Source: Cohnella mopanensis
GTDB taxonomy: Bacteria; Bacillota; Bacilli; Paenibacillales; Paenibacillaceae
Length of the DNA stretch: 64,000 nt
Direction: 5' to 3'
Assembly (NCBI RefSeq): GCF_022352055.1
Contig: NZ_JAKRWM010000004.1
Coordinates: forward strand, 124,001 to 188,000
The notes beneath the pieces are model-generated. The model ran no database searches. It had not been told where the DNA came from and saw only the letters and a program-made list of their open reading frames with translations. Numbering within the stretch: the stretch's first letter is position 1; every line of letters starts with the position of its first letter. The position numbers and the translations under genes were made by a program. This document shows, in pieces, positions 35,972 through 44,443 of this stretch.

Positions 35972-36748
35972 ATGGGAGATGTGAAGACTTTGACGAAATA
36001 TAGAAGCAGTACAATCGGCAGTAAATGGACAAAAACCAAATGGTTGTTAAAGCGGCAAGATTTTCAAAGACATATCCCTCAAACCATGATGTTCAATAAA
36101 CACAATTTAACTACGATGTTAACCTCGCATTCCGTCGTCTATTTTAAGCCTACGAACGGTTCCGGCGGGGCCAACATTATACGGATAAAAAAACGGGCAC
36201 GAGGGTATCAAACGCAATCCAATTCCAGCAAAGCCGTATACTCTACGAAAGATGAATTGTTCAATAGTTTGAAGCGGTATTCCGCTCGTAGGCCGTACTT
36301 GTTGCAGAAGGGAATCGCATTAGCCAAGACAAGCGGGCGTCCCTTCGATATTCGCGTTATGGTTCAAAAAACGAATGCTGGCGACTGGGTAAGCACGGCT
36401 GTATTTACGAAAATAGGGCGGCCGGGAAAAGTCGCTACGAACTATAATCAAGGAGGGAAAATTGACTTCTTTCGTTCAACCTTGTCAGCTGCAGGATATC
36501 ATGCAGCCTCCATTCAACGTATGGAAGCGAAGCTGAAGCGGATGGGCGTCTCCGCGGGGCATTGCTTTGATCGACATATGAAGGGATTCAGGGAACTTGG
36601 TTTGGACATCGCGCTGGACTCCGAAGGAAAGCCGTGGATTCTGGAAGTGAACACGAGGCCCCAAATTTATCCGCTGAAGCACTTAAAGGATAAGGGATTA
36701 TATCGACGGATTATTTCTTTTGCCAAACAATATGGGAGAACGAAATGA
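35972..36748 (+). CDS. YheC/YheD-family ATP-grasp protein (copy 2)
   Basis: About 258 residues. ATP-grasp features: VVYFKPTNGSGGANIIRIKK near residue 55, YLLQKGIALAKTSGRPFDIRVMVQK near 110-135, and the metal site LGLDIALDSEGKPWILEVNTRPQ near 220. It shares layout with copy 1 at 11195 but is clearly diverged. The start is unclear: ATG 35972 has no ribosome site, TTG 35990 has GGGAG about 11 nt upstream and would align with copy 1. Confidence 0.85.
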   Translation: MGDVKTLTKYRSSTIGSKWTKTKWLLKRQDFQRHIPQTMMFNKHNLTTMLTSHSVVYFKPTNGSGGANIIRIKKRARGYQTQSNSSKAVYSTKDELFNSLKRYSARRPYLLQKGIALAKTSGRPFDIRVMVQKTNAGDWVSTAVFTKIGRPGKVATNYNQGGKIDFFRSTLSAAGYHAASIQRMEAKLKRMGVSAGHCFDRHMKGFRELGLDIALDSEGKPWILEVNTRPQIYPLKHLKDKGLYRRIISFAKQYGRTK

Positions 36749-36782
36749 TATAGATCTGACTAGAGCTCTCACCTAAGTCAGC

Positions 36783-36811
36783 TTGACATTTGTTTGACGT
36801 CAAACCATAAT
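36783..36811 (+). promoter_or_regulatory. marR promoter with palindromic operator in the spacer
   Basis: TTGACA (36783-36788) and CATAAT (36806-36811) are 17 bp apart. The spacer holds GTTTGACGTCAAAC (36792-36805), a perfect 14-bp palindrome. Bound MarR would sit between the two promoter elements. Confidence 0.8.
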
Positions 36812-36817
36812 ATGGGT

Positions 36818-37240
36818 ATGGAAACTAGAGACATCATTTCATTAATCTCCAAAATCAGAGAAAAGGTTAATAGGTTCATCATTGCGGAGATGGTGAAGCA
36901 GGGGATAGACGGTATCGGGACTTCGCACGGCGATATCATCTATGCGCTATTTAAGAAGCCCAAGCTCGCTATGGCGGACATTTCTAACAAGATTAATAAG
37001 GATAAATCTACGGTCACGGCACTTGTCGACAAGCTGGTTCGGCTTGGATATGTGACTAAGGAAAGAGACAGCGAGGACACGAGGGTTGTTTATGTTGCCT
37101 TAACCCCTAAGGGATCTGAACTGGAACCGATCTTTGAATCCATATCTAAAGAAATGTTGGACACGTTTTACCTAAACGTCTCTGATAAAGAAACAGCAGA
37201 GCTGCTTAAGATTTTAAAGAAGGTTTATGGCAACTTTTAA
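36818..37240 (+). CDS. MarR family transcriptional regulator, probably leaderless
   Basis: 140 residues. The winged helix reads MADISNKINKDKSTVTALVDKLVRLGYVTKERDSEDTRVVYVALTPKG. No ribosome site precedes either ATG (36812 or 36818). The predicted transcription start, seven bases after the -10 element, falls on the ATG at 36818. The same operator core GTTTGA-N2-TCAAAC recurs before the next gene, so this MarR likely represses itself and the hydrolase. Confidence 0.85.
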   Translation: METRDIISLISKIREKVNRFIIAEMVKQGIDGIGTSHGDIIYALFKKPKLAMADISNKINKDKSTVTALVDKLVRLGYVTKERDSEDTRVVYVALTPKGSELEPIFESISKEMLDTFYLNVSDKETAELLKILKKVYGNF

Positions 37241-37251
37241 TTTTTTTTGCT

Positions 37252-37275
37252 ATATAGTTTGATGTCAAACTATAT
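37252..37275. promoter_or_regulatory. MarR operator before hydrolase gene
   Basis: Palindrome with 11-bp arms ATATAGTTTGA / TCAAACTATAT around TG, containing the same core as the operator at 36792. Confidence 0.8.
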
Positions 37276-37292
37276 GATAAGGAGAGGATAAC

Positions 37293-38114
37293 GTGAGAGA
37301 TTTTACGAAAGAATTGCCCGATCATACGGAGAAATACATTGGGGAAAACGATTTGTTCCTAGAGATATTCGAAGGAGAGAACCTACCGAAAGGGTCTAAC
37401 GATAGACCTCCTTTGCTTTTTGTACACGGAGCTTTCACGGGAAGTTGGATGTGGAGCAAATACATTCCACACTTTATCGGAGAAGGATGGAAATGTTATG
37501 TCATGAACATGAGAAGCCATTACAAAAGTAGGCTCATGGATATGACTAAGATCACTTTCGAAGATTATTTGGAGGATATAGAAGAGGTTATCGCCGAGTG
37601 CGGCGTTCAGCCCATTGTTATCGGATTTAGCATGGGAGGGATCTTGAGCCAGAAGCTGGCTGAAACCGTCGAGATCGCCGGGTTGGTACTGATCGATTCG
37701 GTCATCAGCAGAGAAGTTTTTGAAGAAGTACCCTACGAACAGTTAGACCAGACGACACCTGGTATCATCATGCCTGCCCCAGTCCGTGAAGAGCTTTCAA
37801 GCCTGGATGAAACGGCAGATGACATTGCATTTCAAGTCAAGTATTTGACAATGGAGTCATCGAAGGCATTTAGCGCATTTGTTTTTTCGATCGAAGCAAA
37901 AGGGATATCCATAGAAAGCCGCTCGATTACTTGCCCGTGTTTGGTTATCAAAGCAGTAAACTCGGATGATGACGACCGTCGGGGTAAAGTGACAGCGGAG
38001 CACCTCCGTGCTGAATATAAAGAGCTATGGAACATGACACACACAGGCTTGCTCGTAGGTCAGAGATATAAGGAATCAGTAGATACAATCATGGAATGGT
38101 TAAACAGATTTTAG
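37293..38114 (+). CDS. Alpha/beta hydrolase
   Basis: 273 residues starting at GTG behind AAGGAGAGG. Oxyanion motif VHGAFTGSWMW near residue 44, nucleophile elbow GFSMGG near 111 and a late His in WNMTHTGLLVG near 249. The acid lies probably near VNSDDDDR. Substrate unknown. MarR control suggests a response to an aromatic or lipophilic compound (inference). Confidence 0.88.
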   Translation: MRDFTKELPDHTEKYIGENDLFLEIFEGENLPKGSNDRPPLLFVHGAFTGSWMWSKYIPHFIGEGWKCYVMNMRSHYKSRLMDMTKITFEDYLEDIEEVIAECGVQPIVIGFSMGGILSQKLAETVEIAGLVLIDSVISREVFEEVPYEQLDQTTPGIIMPAPVREELSSLDETADDIAFQVKYLTMESSKAFSAFVFSIEAKGISIESRSITCPCLVIKAVNSDDDDRRGKVTAEHLRAEYKELWNMTHTGLLVGQRYKESVDTIMEWLNRF

Positions 38115-38125
38115 AATGGATGCAA

Positions 38126-38157
38126 AAGCCCCTACCACCGGTTCGGTGGCAGGGGCT
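38126..38157. terminator. Terminator between hydrolase and glucanase genes
   Basis: AAGCCCCTACCACCG pairs with CGGTGGCAGGGGCTT with one mismatch and a 3-nt loop; between convergent genes. Confidence 0.8.
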
Positions 38158-38177
38158 TCGGATTAAATTAAATCAGC

Positions 38178-41100
38178 TTACCAGTTGTTGCCCGACACTC
38201 TGATGACGTTAAAGCTCGGGGATTTGTTCTCGCCGTAAATGGCTGTGACACCGGGGTTGTTCACTTTGACATTGGTGAAACTCGCCGCGCCGATAACCGG
38301 TCCTTGCCCGTCTTCCGCTTTGGCGACAAGTTTAATGCCATAGCGGGACGGATTGTTGATCGTGATGTTCTCCAAGCGAACGTTCTGCATCGGAAGGTTC
38401 TCAGGGGATTTGGACTGGAACATCAATCCGAAATAGACCGGGTTATTGATATCGATATTCTTCACCAGGATGTTCTTGAAGTTTCTGTCGCCGCCGAAGA
38501 ACCAGATGGCCCCGAAGTTCTGGTAACCGTTGATCTTGTCGTCGGCTCCGACGCTGGTCCAGAAATCTCCGCCCGTGCGGTCCAGCGTAACTCCGTCAAT
38601 AACGGTATCCAGAGTGCCGAATCCAAGCGTGTTGTACCCGAAGCTTAAACTGCTGACGGTCACGCCCGGGTAAGTCAACGTATCGGCGCCGTACAGGTTT
38701 TGGAACAGATTGTCTTGGCCCCCATAGACGGCGAAAGCGGCCGCGCGTCTAACGTTGGTGGCGGTGAGGTTGGTGTACTTGTTGCCCACGTTGTAGGAGC
38801 CGCCGGCATCGATGGCGCTGAACAAGGCGAATGAATCGTCGCCGGTTCCGCGGGCATAGTTGTTGTCGATGATGTTGTAGGACGAACCATTGGTCATGTT
38901 GATGCCGTCCGCGAATAAGTTCTTGATCCGGTTGTTCTTAAAGGTATTGTAAGATGAGTTCACTCCCCAGTACAGGCAGATAAAGTGCTCGGCCCAGATG
39001 TTCTCGATGGTGACGTTCTGCATGCCGTTTCCGTCGATGAACTTGCCGGGACCGTCTTGTCTGTAAATATAGTTGCCCCACGCAGACAAGTTCTTGATGG
39101 TCGAGCCGTTAGCCGCGGAGCCGATATTAAATCCGACATCGGTATTCGTTTGGTTCTGCGGAGCCGTCAGCTTGGTATGCCATGGGCCTGCGCCGATGAT
39201 CTCCGTGGCCCGGCCGTACAAGAAGATTTTGGACGTAATGGTCCATTCGCCAGCCGGAATGAAAATTCCCTTCTTGGACGGGTCTTGCCTGAATTCGGTC
39301 AACGCTTGCTCGATCGACTTGGTGCTCGACACTTGAATGTATTTGCTCGGATCCGGATTCGAAGCGGGCGGAGCGACATTCTCCGTCTCGATCATATCCA
39401 CGTAGATCCAAGGGACGTCTCCCGCGTCTTTCTGAATCTTGATCTTGGTTCCGGCCGGATACACCTGGTCGAGCATGAGCTGCGAATCTTCGTAGAGCCA
39501 ATAAGCTTTGGAACCGGTGTTATCATAGCCAAGCTGTCCAAGAGTGGTCGGAGTCGCATAGACGTATGAGAACTTGGATGTGACGGTAAAGTTGCCTTTG
39601 TCCACGCCATCCGCGTAAATGCTAATCGTTCCGGTGGTGTTCTCGGCAACGGCATTGCGGAGAACGAAAGCGTTGGCCGGCGAGGTCAGCGTAAATTCCA
39701 CGTATTTGCCGGTCGCGTCCAGATATACGGCCGAACGCCCTGAAGCTTCGCCCGCGAAGTCGCCCGGCGTAAAGTTCGGAGCGAGCTTCGTACCGTTGGT
39801 GCTGTTGGAGGAAGACTCGGCTTCCAGGATCGTAAACGGCATGTTGGCGCCGCGGCCGGAATACAAGCTGGACGTGCTTATGTTGTTCGCTTGTTTGATG
39901 GCGACTTCGTTCGCATCCACCGCGACCGTTGTCGTTACCGTATAGCTGCCATTAACCGCCGTCCATGTGCCTAAGGTTACATTGGCCGATGCCCCCGCAG
40001 CCAATGTCCCGTTGTATGACCCGTTAAAGGTTTGAACGGTGGCGCCCGCCGCGTTCTTCAGTACTGCGGTGATTGCGTGGGTACCGCCAGCGGAAGCGAT
40101 ATTTCCTTGGTTCTTGAGGTTTGCGGTGAAGGTCACGGTATTGCCGGCGCTCGGATTGCCCGGCGTCCATGAAACGGTTCCGATCAAGTCGGAGCTTTGG
40201 ACTTGACCGACGACAAGCGGCGAAGACGAGGTGAGGTTGTTGTTCGATTTGTCGGTCTCGATGACGGTATTGCTCTCGTCGACCTTGCCGGTGACGGTAT
40301 AAGAGCCGGCATCCTTCGGTCCGACATTCGCGGAGACGGTCGTCGAGGCACCTGCTGCGAGAGCGCCGACGGAAGCCGTCCCGGCAAGAGCGTTGCCGAG
40401 ATAGAAATTCACGCTCGTAGCCGGAGAAGCGATCGAACCGGCATTCTTCACGGTTGCGCTAAGCGTAATGGCATTGGTCTCCACCGGAGAAGTAGGCGAC
40501 CAGGTTAGGCCGGTGATCGTTAAGTCCGGATTAGGCGCCGGAGTGCCGAAGATCTGGAACTCCGCGACTTGCCCGCCCGGTGCTCCGGAGTTGGCGGTGA
40601 ACCGGAGTTGTACGCTGCTCGCCGTCGCTCCGATGGGAATTGTCACGGTATTCTGCGAAGCCGGGTTGAACGTATACGAGGCTGCGGAGACTAGGTTCGC
40701 GAAGGTGGTGGAATTCTGGTCGTGTCCAAGCACTTGGATCGTCTGCGTACGCGTTGCCCATGCGCTGGACGGGCTCAGCTTAACCACGACCGAAGTGACG
40801 TTGGCATTGGCTCCAAGATCTACGGTGAGCGTGCTTGGATGGCCGTTACCTTCCCAATAGGTGTTCGTATCGTTATCGTTGGCGTTCGCCGCTACGAAGG
40901 TGAAGGTGGAAGAAGATGCCGTGATCGGTTTGCCGATGGCCAAGTTCGTATCGTTGCCGCCGCCCGAACCGTTCCTTGTTACTGAATTGCTCGGCGGAGA
41001 TGAGTTGCCGGCAGCGTCCTTGGCGATGACGTAGTAGGTAACCGTTGCGCTCGCGGGTTGAGTATCCGTATAAGTGAGCGTTGATCCGTTCACGCTGCCG

Positions 41101-42155
41101 CGAAGCTGGCTGTTGGCGTAAACGCTATACCCGGTGACGCCGACGTTATCCGTCGAGGCGCTCCAAGTCAGGTTAATCGTGCCCGAAGTCGGCTGCGTGA
41201 AAGCCAGATTGGCCGGGGCCGTTGGAGGCTGGTTGTCTAGGGCGCTGCCCGGCACGAAATTCATCCAGTTGATATTGAAGTCGTATCCGCTGGCAAATAC
41301 TCGAAGCGTCTGTTGTCCCGCGGCAAGCGTTACGCTCGCGGTGACGGTTTGCCAATTTTGCCAGCCGCCGGTGTTGGGCACCGTCGTGGTGGCCAGCGTC
41401 GTGGTGCCGGATTGAAGCTGGAGCTGGCCCGTGGAGCCATTGCTGGCTACCCGGTATTCTACGGTGTACGTGCCGGCGGTCTGTACGTTCACATTGTAAT
41501 CCATCCAGTCTCCGACATGGATCCATCCCACGTTAAGCCCGCCGCCGCTATCCGACGTCGTCTCGGTTTGGATTCCGTTCATCGCGCTGTAGCTTTCCGC
41601 TTCGATTTTGCCCGGAATGGCCAAGGGTCCAACCGAGGAAGTGCCGTAGATCTCCAGTTCGGAGATTTGCGCGGCCGGCCAGCCGGTGTTCGCAGTGACA
41701 AGGATCCGCACGTAGCGCGCGCTGGTTGCGGCGAAGTTGATCGTCACCGTATTCGCGGCGTTCGGATTAAACGTATAGCTAGCCGATGCTTTGAGATCTG
41801 AGAAGCTCGTTCCGTTCGTGCTTCCTTGAATGGACAGAGTCTGCGTCCGGCTCTCCCATCCTGACGGCAGCTTCAGTACGACTTGATCGATTGTAGCCGC
41901 GCTGCCGAGGTCGACCTGGGCCCATTGCGGGAAGGCATTGTTGGTGCTCTCCCAATACGTGGCTGAATTGCCGTCCGTGAGGTTGGACGCGACATAAACG
42001 TCGGCGTGTCCGGACTCGGTCACGGATTTGCCCGCGGCTAGATTCGGACCTCCGGCCGCTTGGACAGGGTTAGGCGCGGCAACGGTTGTTAGGAATGTTC
42101 CTACCATAAGGGTTAGGATACAGACCCAGGCTACTATTCGTCCTTGCCTTCTCAT
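38178..42155 (-). CDS. Secreted multidomain GH87 alpha-1,3-glucanase (mycodextranase type)
   Basis: About 1325 residues with a signal peptide ending near VQA-AGG. Domain order as read: F5/8-type C (CBM32-like) about 40-172; CBM6 about 178-305 (IEAESYSAMNG, VGDWMDYNV); fibronectin III about 312-398; second F5/8 type C about 403-543; two CARDB domains about 548-765; a CBM35-like module about 775-925 (FTILEAESSSNSTNG); and a right-handed beta-helix GH87 domain to the end. The catalytic domain carries FADGIN and GTGDDSFA. The Asp spacing (+23, +24; Asp1083, 1106 and 1107 here) equals that of the three catalytic Asp known in Paenibacillus Agl enzymes. It hydrolyses alpha-1,3-glucan of fungal walls or mutan. 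ATG 42155 has AGGAG at 10 nt. Confidence 0.9.
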   Translation of the reverse strand: MRRQGRIVAWVCILTLMVGTFLTTVAAPNPVQAAGGPNLAAGKSVTESGHADVYVASNLTDGNSATYWESTNNAFPQWAQVDLGSAATIDQVVLKLPSGWESRTQTLSIQGSTNGTSFSDLKASASYTFNPNAANTVTINFAATSARYVRILVTANTGWPAAQISELEIYGTSSVGPLAIPGKIEAESYSAMNGIQTETTSDSGGGLNVGWIHVGDWMDYNVNVQTAGTYTVEYRVASNGSTGQLQLQSGTTTLATTTVPNTGGWQNWQTVTASVTLAAGQQTLRVFASGYDFNINWMNFVPGSALDNQPPTAPANLAFTQPTSGTINLTWSASTDNVGVTGYSVYANSQLRGSVNGSTLTYTDTQPASATVTYYVIAKDAAGNSSPPSNSVTRNGSGGGNDTNLAIGKPITASSSTFTFVAANANDNDTNTYWEGNGHPSTLTVDLGANANVTSVVVKLSPSSAWATRTQTIQVLGHDQNSTTFANLVSAASYTFNPASQNTVTIPIGATASSVQLRFTANSGAPGGQVAEFQIFGTPAPNPDLTITGLTWSPTSPVETNAITLSATVKNAGSIASPATSVNFYLGNALAGTASVGALAAGASTTVSANVGPKDAGSYTVTGKVDESNTVIETDKSNNNLTSSSPLVVGQVQSSDLIGTVSWTPGNPSAGNTVTFTANLKNQGNIASAGGTHAITAVLKNAAGATVQTFNGSYNGTLAAGASANVTLGTWTAVNGSYTVTTTVAVDANEVAIKQANNISTSSLYSGRGANMPFTILEAESSSNSTNGTKLAPNFTPGDFAGEASGRSAVYLDATGKYVEFTLTSPANAFVLRNAVAENTTGTISIYADGVDKGNFTVTSKFSYVYATPTTLGQLGYDNTGSKAYWLYEDSQLMLDQVYPAGTKIKIQKDAGDVPWIYVDMIETENVAPPASNPDPSKYIQVSSTKSIEQALTEFRQDPSKKGIFIPAGEWTITSKIFLYGRATEIIGAGPWHTKLTAPQNQTNTDVGFNIGSAANGSTIKNLSAWGNYIYRQDGPGKFIDGNGMQNVTIENIWAEHFICLYWGVNSSYNTFKNNRIKNLFADGINMTNGSSYNIIDNNYARGTGDDSFALFSAIDAGGSYNVGNKYTNLTATNVRRAAAFAVYGGQDNLFQNLYGADTLTYPGVTVSSLSFGYNTLGFGTLDTVIDGVTLDRTGGDFWTSVGADDKINGYQNFGAIWFFGGDRNFKNILVKNIDINNPVYFGLMFQSKSPENLPMQNVRLENITINNPSRYGIKLVAKAEDGQGPVIGAASFTNVKVNNPGVTAIYGENKSPSFNVIRVSGNNW

Positions 42156-42535
42156 AAATTTCATTCTCCTCTCAAAATGAAAGTCATCTTAAGTGCATAC
42201 AGGTTAGCTTCGGTTTCTCATCCATCCCTTTCTGGGTATTTCTGTTTTTTATACAAATGTAAGCGATTGCACTAAATAAGGCATTCCTCCTTTTTTTCAG
42301 CGATTTTAAGGTGTTGCACTTTGATCATAAGGCAGGCAAGCCTTCCGAATGAAGGAGTGATTCTATCAAAATCGTGTGCGGTATTACGAATTGGTTGAAC
42401 CGGAGGCCATGTGCCTTCCCTATCATGCCAGGGACTCCAACCAGCAAGTCAGTCTGAATAATAATGTATGGGTTGTTAAAAAATACGTTCTAAGGAACCG
42501 GAAGGCGCGACAACTCGGTAAGGGAGGGGTTCTTC
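42156..42535. other. 380-bp intergenic region between glucanase and urea genes
   Basis: Holds the divergent regulatory region: the cre site at 42258, AAGGC/GCCTT near 42330 and an 8-base GGGAGGGG run at 42522 serving the urea transporter. An open stretch from GTG 42376 was not accepted as a gene. No GlnR/TnrA-type site was recognised. Confidence 0.4.
42258..42271. promoter_or_regulatory. CcpA cre site before glucanase gene
   Basis: TGTAAGCGATTGCA fits the cre consensus TGNAANCGNTNNCA. It lies within a possible minus-strand promoter (TTAGTG, 16 bp, TATAAA), about 100 bp before the glucanase start. Carbon catabolite repression is a reasonable inference. Confidence 0.6.
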
Positions 42536-43474
42536 ATTCAAGACAGCGCGTTTCGGATTTGGAGAAAGAGCCCCTCGGCGGCTTTTATATCAGCATCTCT
42601 AAAAGGAATTTCACAGGTGTTATTGATTGAGAATACGGTTACGGGACTGATCGTTCTCTTCGCCATCATGATCGCATCCGTCCCGTTAGGGCTTGTCGCA
42701 TTGGCTTCATCTGGAATTGGAACCGGGATCGCTCTCGTTAGCGGGGCTGAGAAGGCGGTTATCAATCAAGGTTTATTCGGATACAATTCGGTTTTAACGG
42801 GTCTGGCTTTATCCTTGTTTCTGAGCGGTGAGAAGCGGTGGGGGATCGCTCTAGCCGGAGCTGCCGTTACCGTTCTCTTTACGGCGGCATTGATGCATTT
42901 GCTGAAGGCTATGGAAGTCCCGATTCTGACGTTTCCGTATATTTTGCTGACTTGGTCGGTTCTGCTTGCCTCTTTCGGATTGGCGTCCATTCAATTAAGC
43001 CCAAATCTTGTTCCCCAGGATCTTTCTCATTGGAAGTTGCAAGCGGAGGGGCATTTCGAAGCGACGGAATTGATTGAGGGAGTCGGCCAAATCTATTTCT
43101 TGGAAAATATTTATTCCTCCTTTCTGATTTTGATCGGAATTTTTTGGGCGAGCTGGCGAATGGGACTGTATGCCGTAGTAGGGACAGTCCTATCTAGCTT
43201 AACGGCTTATGGATTGGGGGCGGGATCTCCATCGTTTAACTCGGGGTTGTATGGATACAATGCGGTCCTCGCCATCATGGCCGTAACCGTAGTTTTTAAG
43301 GATCGGAGGCACAACTCCATTCCGGCAGGAATCGTCGCCGCAATTCTAACGGTGCCCCTTATGGCAAGCATTACGGATGTAATGATCCCTTATGGACTTC
43401 CGGCGCTTACGATGCCGTTTGTTATTGTAACCTGGCTATTCCTCAGCTTGAGAAAAGTATTGCCTAAGCTTTAG
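42536..43474 (+). CDS. Urea transporter (UT family), proposed AUU start
   Basis: 312 residues if begun at ATT 42536. The family repeats GLFGYNSVLTGLAL and GLYGYNAVLAIMAV and about ten membrane segments identify an SLC14-type urea channel. The nearest standard start, GTG 42617, cuts off ASLKGISQVLLIEN, whose beginning matches the conserved amphipathic N-terminus of the family. That sequence is encoded in the same frame without a stop up to 42494, and the frame holds no ATG, GTG or TTG. ATT 42536 follows GGGAGGGG by 6 nt. It heads the urease cluster and imports urea. Confidence 0.85.
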   Translation: MQDSAFRIWRKSPSAAFISASLKGISQVLLIENTVTGLIVLFAIMIASVPLGLVALASSGIGTGIALVSGAEKAVINQGLFGYNSVLTGLALSLFLSGEKRWGIALAGAAVTVLFTAALMHLLKAMEVPILTFPYILLTWSVLLASFGLASIQLSPNLVPQDLSHWKLQAEGHFEATELIEGVGQIYFLENIYSSFLILIGIFWASWRMGLYAVVGTVLSSLTAYGLGAGSPSFNSGLYGYNAVLAIMAVTVVFKDRRHNSIPAGIVAAILTVPLMASITDVMIPYGLPALTMPFVIVTWLFLSLRKVLPKL

Positions 43475-43496
43475 AAAGTAAATGGAGGCGATTCCC

Positions 43497-43718
43497 TTGT
43501 TCGAGAAATTTGAAGTGAGACCCTCGCTTGATGAAACGGTTAACAGCCATTGGCATTTTACGGCGCATAAGGACGGTATTGATTATACCGGTCACTACGA
43601 TGGCGGAGAAATTCATTGGTTCCAACCGAAACCGGAAGACCATCATATCGAGCAGATGGAACAAAGGGTTCATACCCTAATGGAAGAGTATACGCCATTA
43701 GACAGTGAAATGAGGTAA
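43497..43718 (+). CDS. YheE-like small protein (DUF5342 type)
   Basis: 73 residues from TTG 43497, eight bases after GGAGG; the ATG at 43482 is part of that site. FEKFEVRPSLDETVNSHWHF, then DYTGHYDGGEIHWFQP, matches what I recall of the Bacillus YheE family (FYFH..KYTGIYH..G.I.W). Function unknown. It lies in the urease operon between transporter and ureA. Confidence 0.6.
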   Translation: MFEKFEVRPSLDETVNSHWHFTAHKDGIDYTGHYDGGEIHWFQPKPEDHHIEQMEQRVHTLMEEYTPLDSEMR

Positions 43719-43785
43719 TGCCGTATAACACTTCCAATTAATGGGGACGATTGGGGTAGGATCGGTTTGAAGGAGGGGAAGTCCG

Positions 43786-44088
43786 TTGAAACTCACGCAG
43801 CGCGAACAAGAAAAGCTGATGATCGTCGTCGCGGCTGACGTTGCTAGGCGGAGGAAGGAAAAAGGCCTGAAATTGAACTATCCGGAAGCGGTAGCGTTGA
43901 TTACATATGAAATCATGGAAGGCGCGCGCGCGGGGAGTACCGTCGCCCAATTAATGAGAGACGGAACAAAGATTTTAACCGCGGCCGATACGATGGATGG
44001 AGTTCCGGAAATGATTCACGATATACAGGTAGAAGCTACTTTTCCGGATGGAACGAAACTAGTTACCGTCCATTTTCCGATTAAATAA
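43786..44088 (+). CDS. ureA: Urease gamma subunit
   Basis: 100 residues, full family length: [20 protein letters not shown], then [19 protein letters not shown] and the C-terminal [18 protein letters not shown]. It is the smallest subunit of the (alpha-beta-gamma)3 enzyme. It begins at TTG behind AAGGAGGGG and is followed by ureB. Confidence 0.95.
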   Translation: MKLTQREQEKLMIVVAADVARRRKEKGLKLNYPEAVALITYEIMEGARAGSTVAQLMRDGTKILTAADTMDGVPEMIHDIQVEATFPDGTKLVTVHFPIK

Positions 44089-44121
44089 CACCACAAACAC
44101 GAAATGAAAGGGATGTTGCTT

Positions 44122-44433
44122 ATGCTGCCAGGCGAGTACGTATTGCGAGAGGGCGACATCCTATGCAACGAGGGTAGAAAGACGCACGAATTAGAAGTCG
44201 TGAATCTAGGGGACAGACCCGTTCAAGTCGGTTCCCATTTTCATTTCTATGAGGTCAATGCCGCCTTGCAATTTATTCGGGATCAGGCTTACGGCATGCG
44301 TCTGGATATTCCGGCCGGTTCGGCTGTCCGTTTCGAGCCGGGGGATGCCAAGAAAGTAAATCTTGTCGCATTGGCAGGGGAACGTCGCGTTTATGGACTA
44401 AACAATAAAGTAGAAGGCTATCTAGATCATTAG
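44122..44433 (+). CDS. ureB: Urease beta subunit
   Basis: 103 residues from the ATG at 44122, nine bases after AAAGGG; two earlier in-frame ATGs lie on or before that site. LPGEY start, [21 protein letters not shown] and [22 protein letters not shown] are diagnostic. Structural subunit joining gamma and alpha. Confidence 0.95.
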   Translation: MLPGEYVLREGDILCNEGRKTHELEVVNLGDRPVQVGSHFHFYEVNAALQFIRDQAYGMRLDIPAGSAVRFEPGDAKKVNLVALAGERRVYGLNNKVEGYLDH

Positions 44434-44443
44434 GAGGTATCGC

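Noticed and set aside
38985-39569. Several long frames antisense to the GH87 gene
   Set aside because: Low-complexity shadows of a GC-rich gene; none has a ribosome site or recognisable motif.
42376-42630. Open frame starting VRYYELVEPE, superficially like a MerR start
   Set aside because: No ribosome site, no further MerR sequence, and its end overlaps the extended N-terminus of the urea transporter in another frame.
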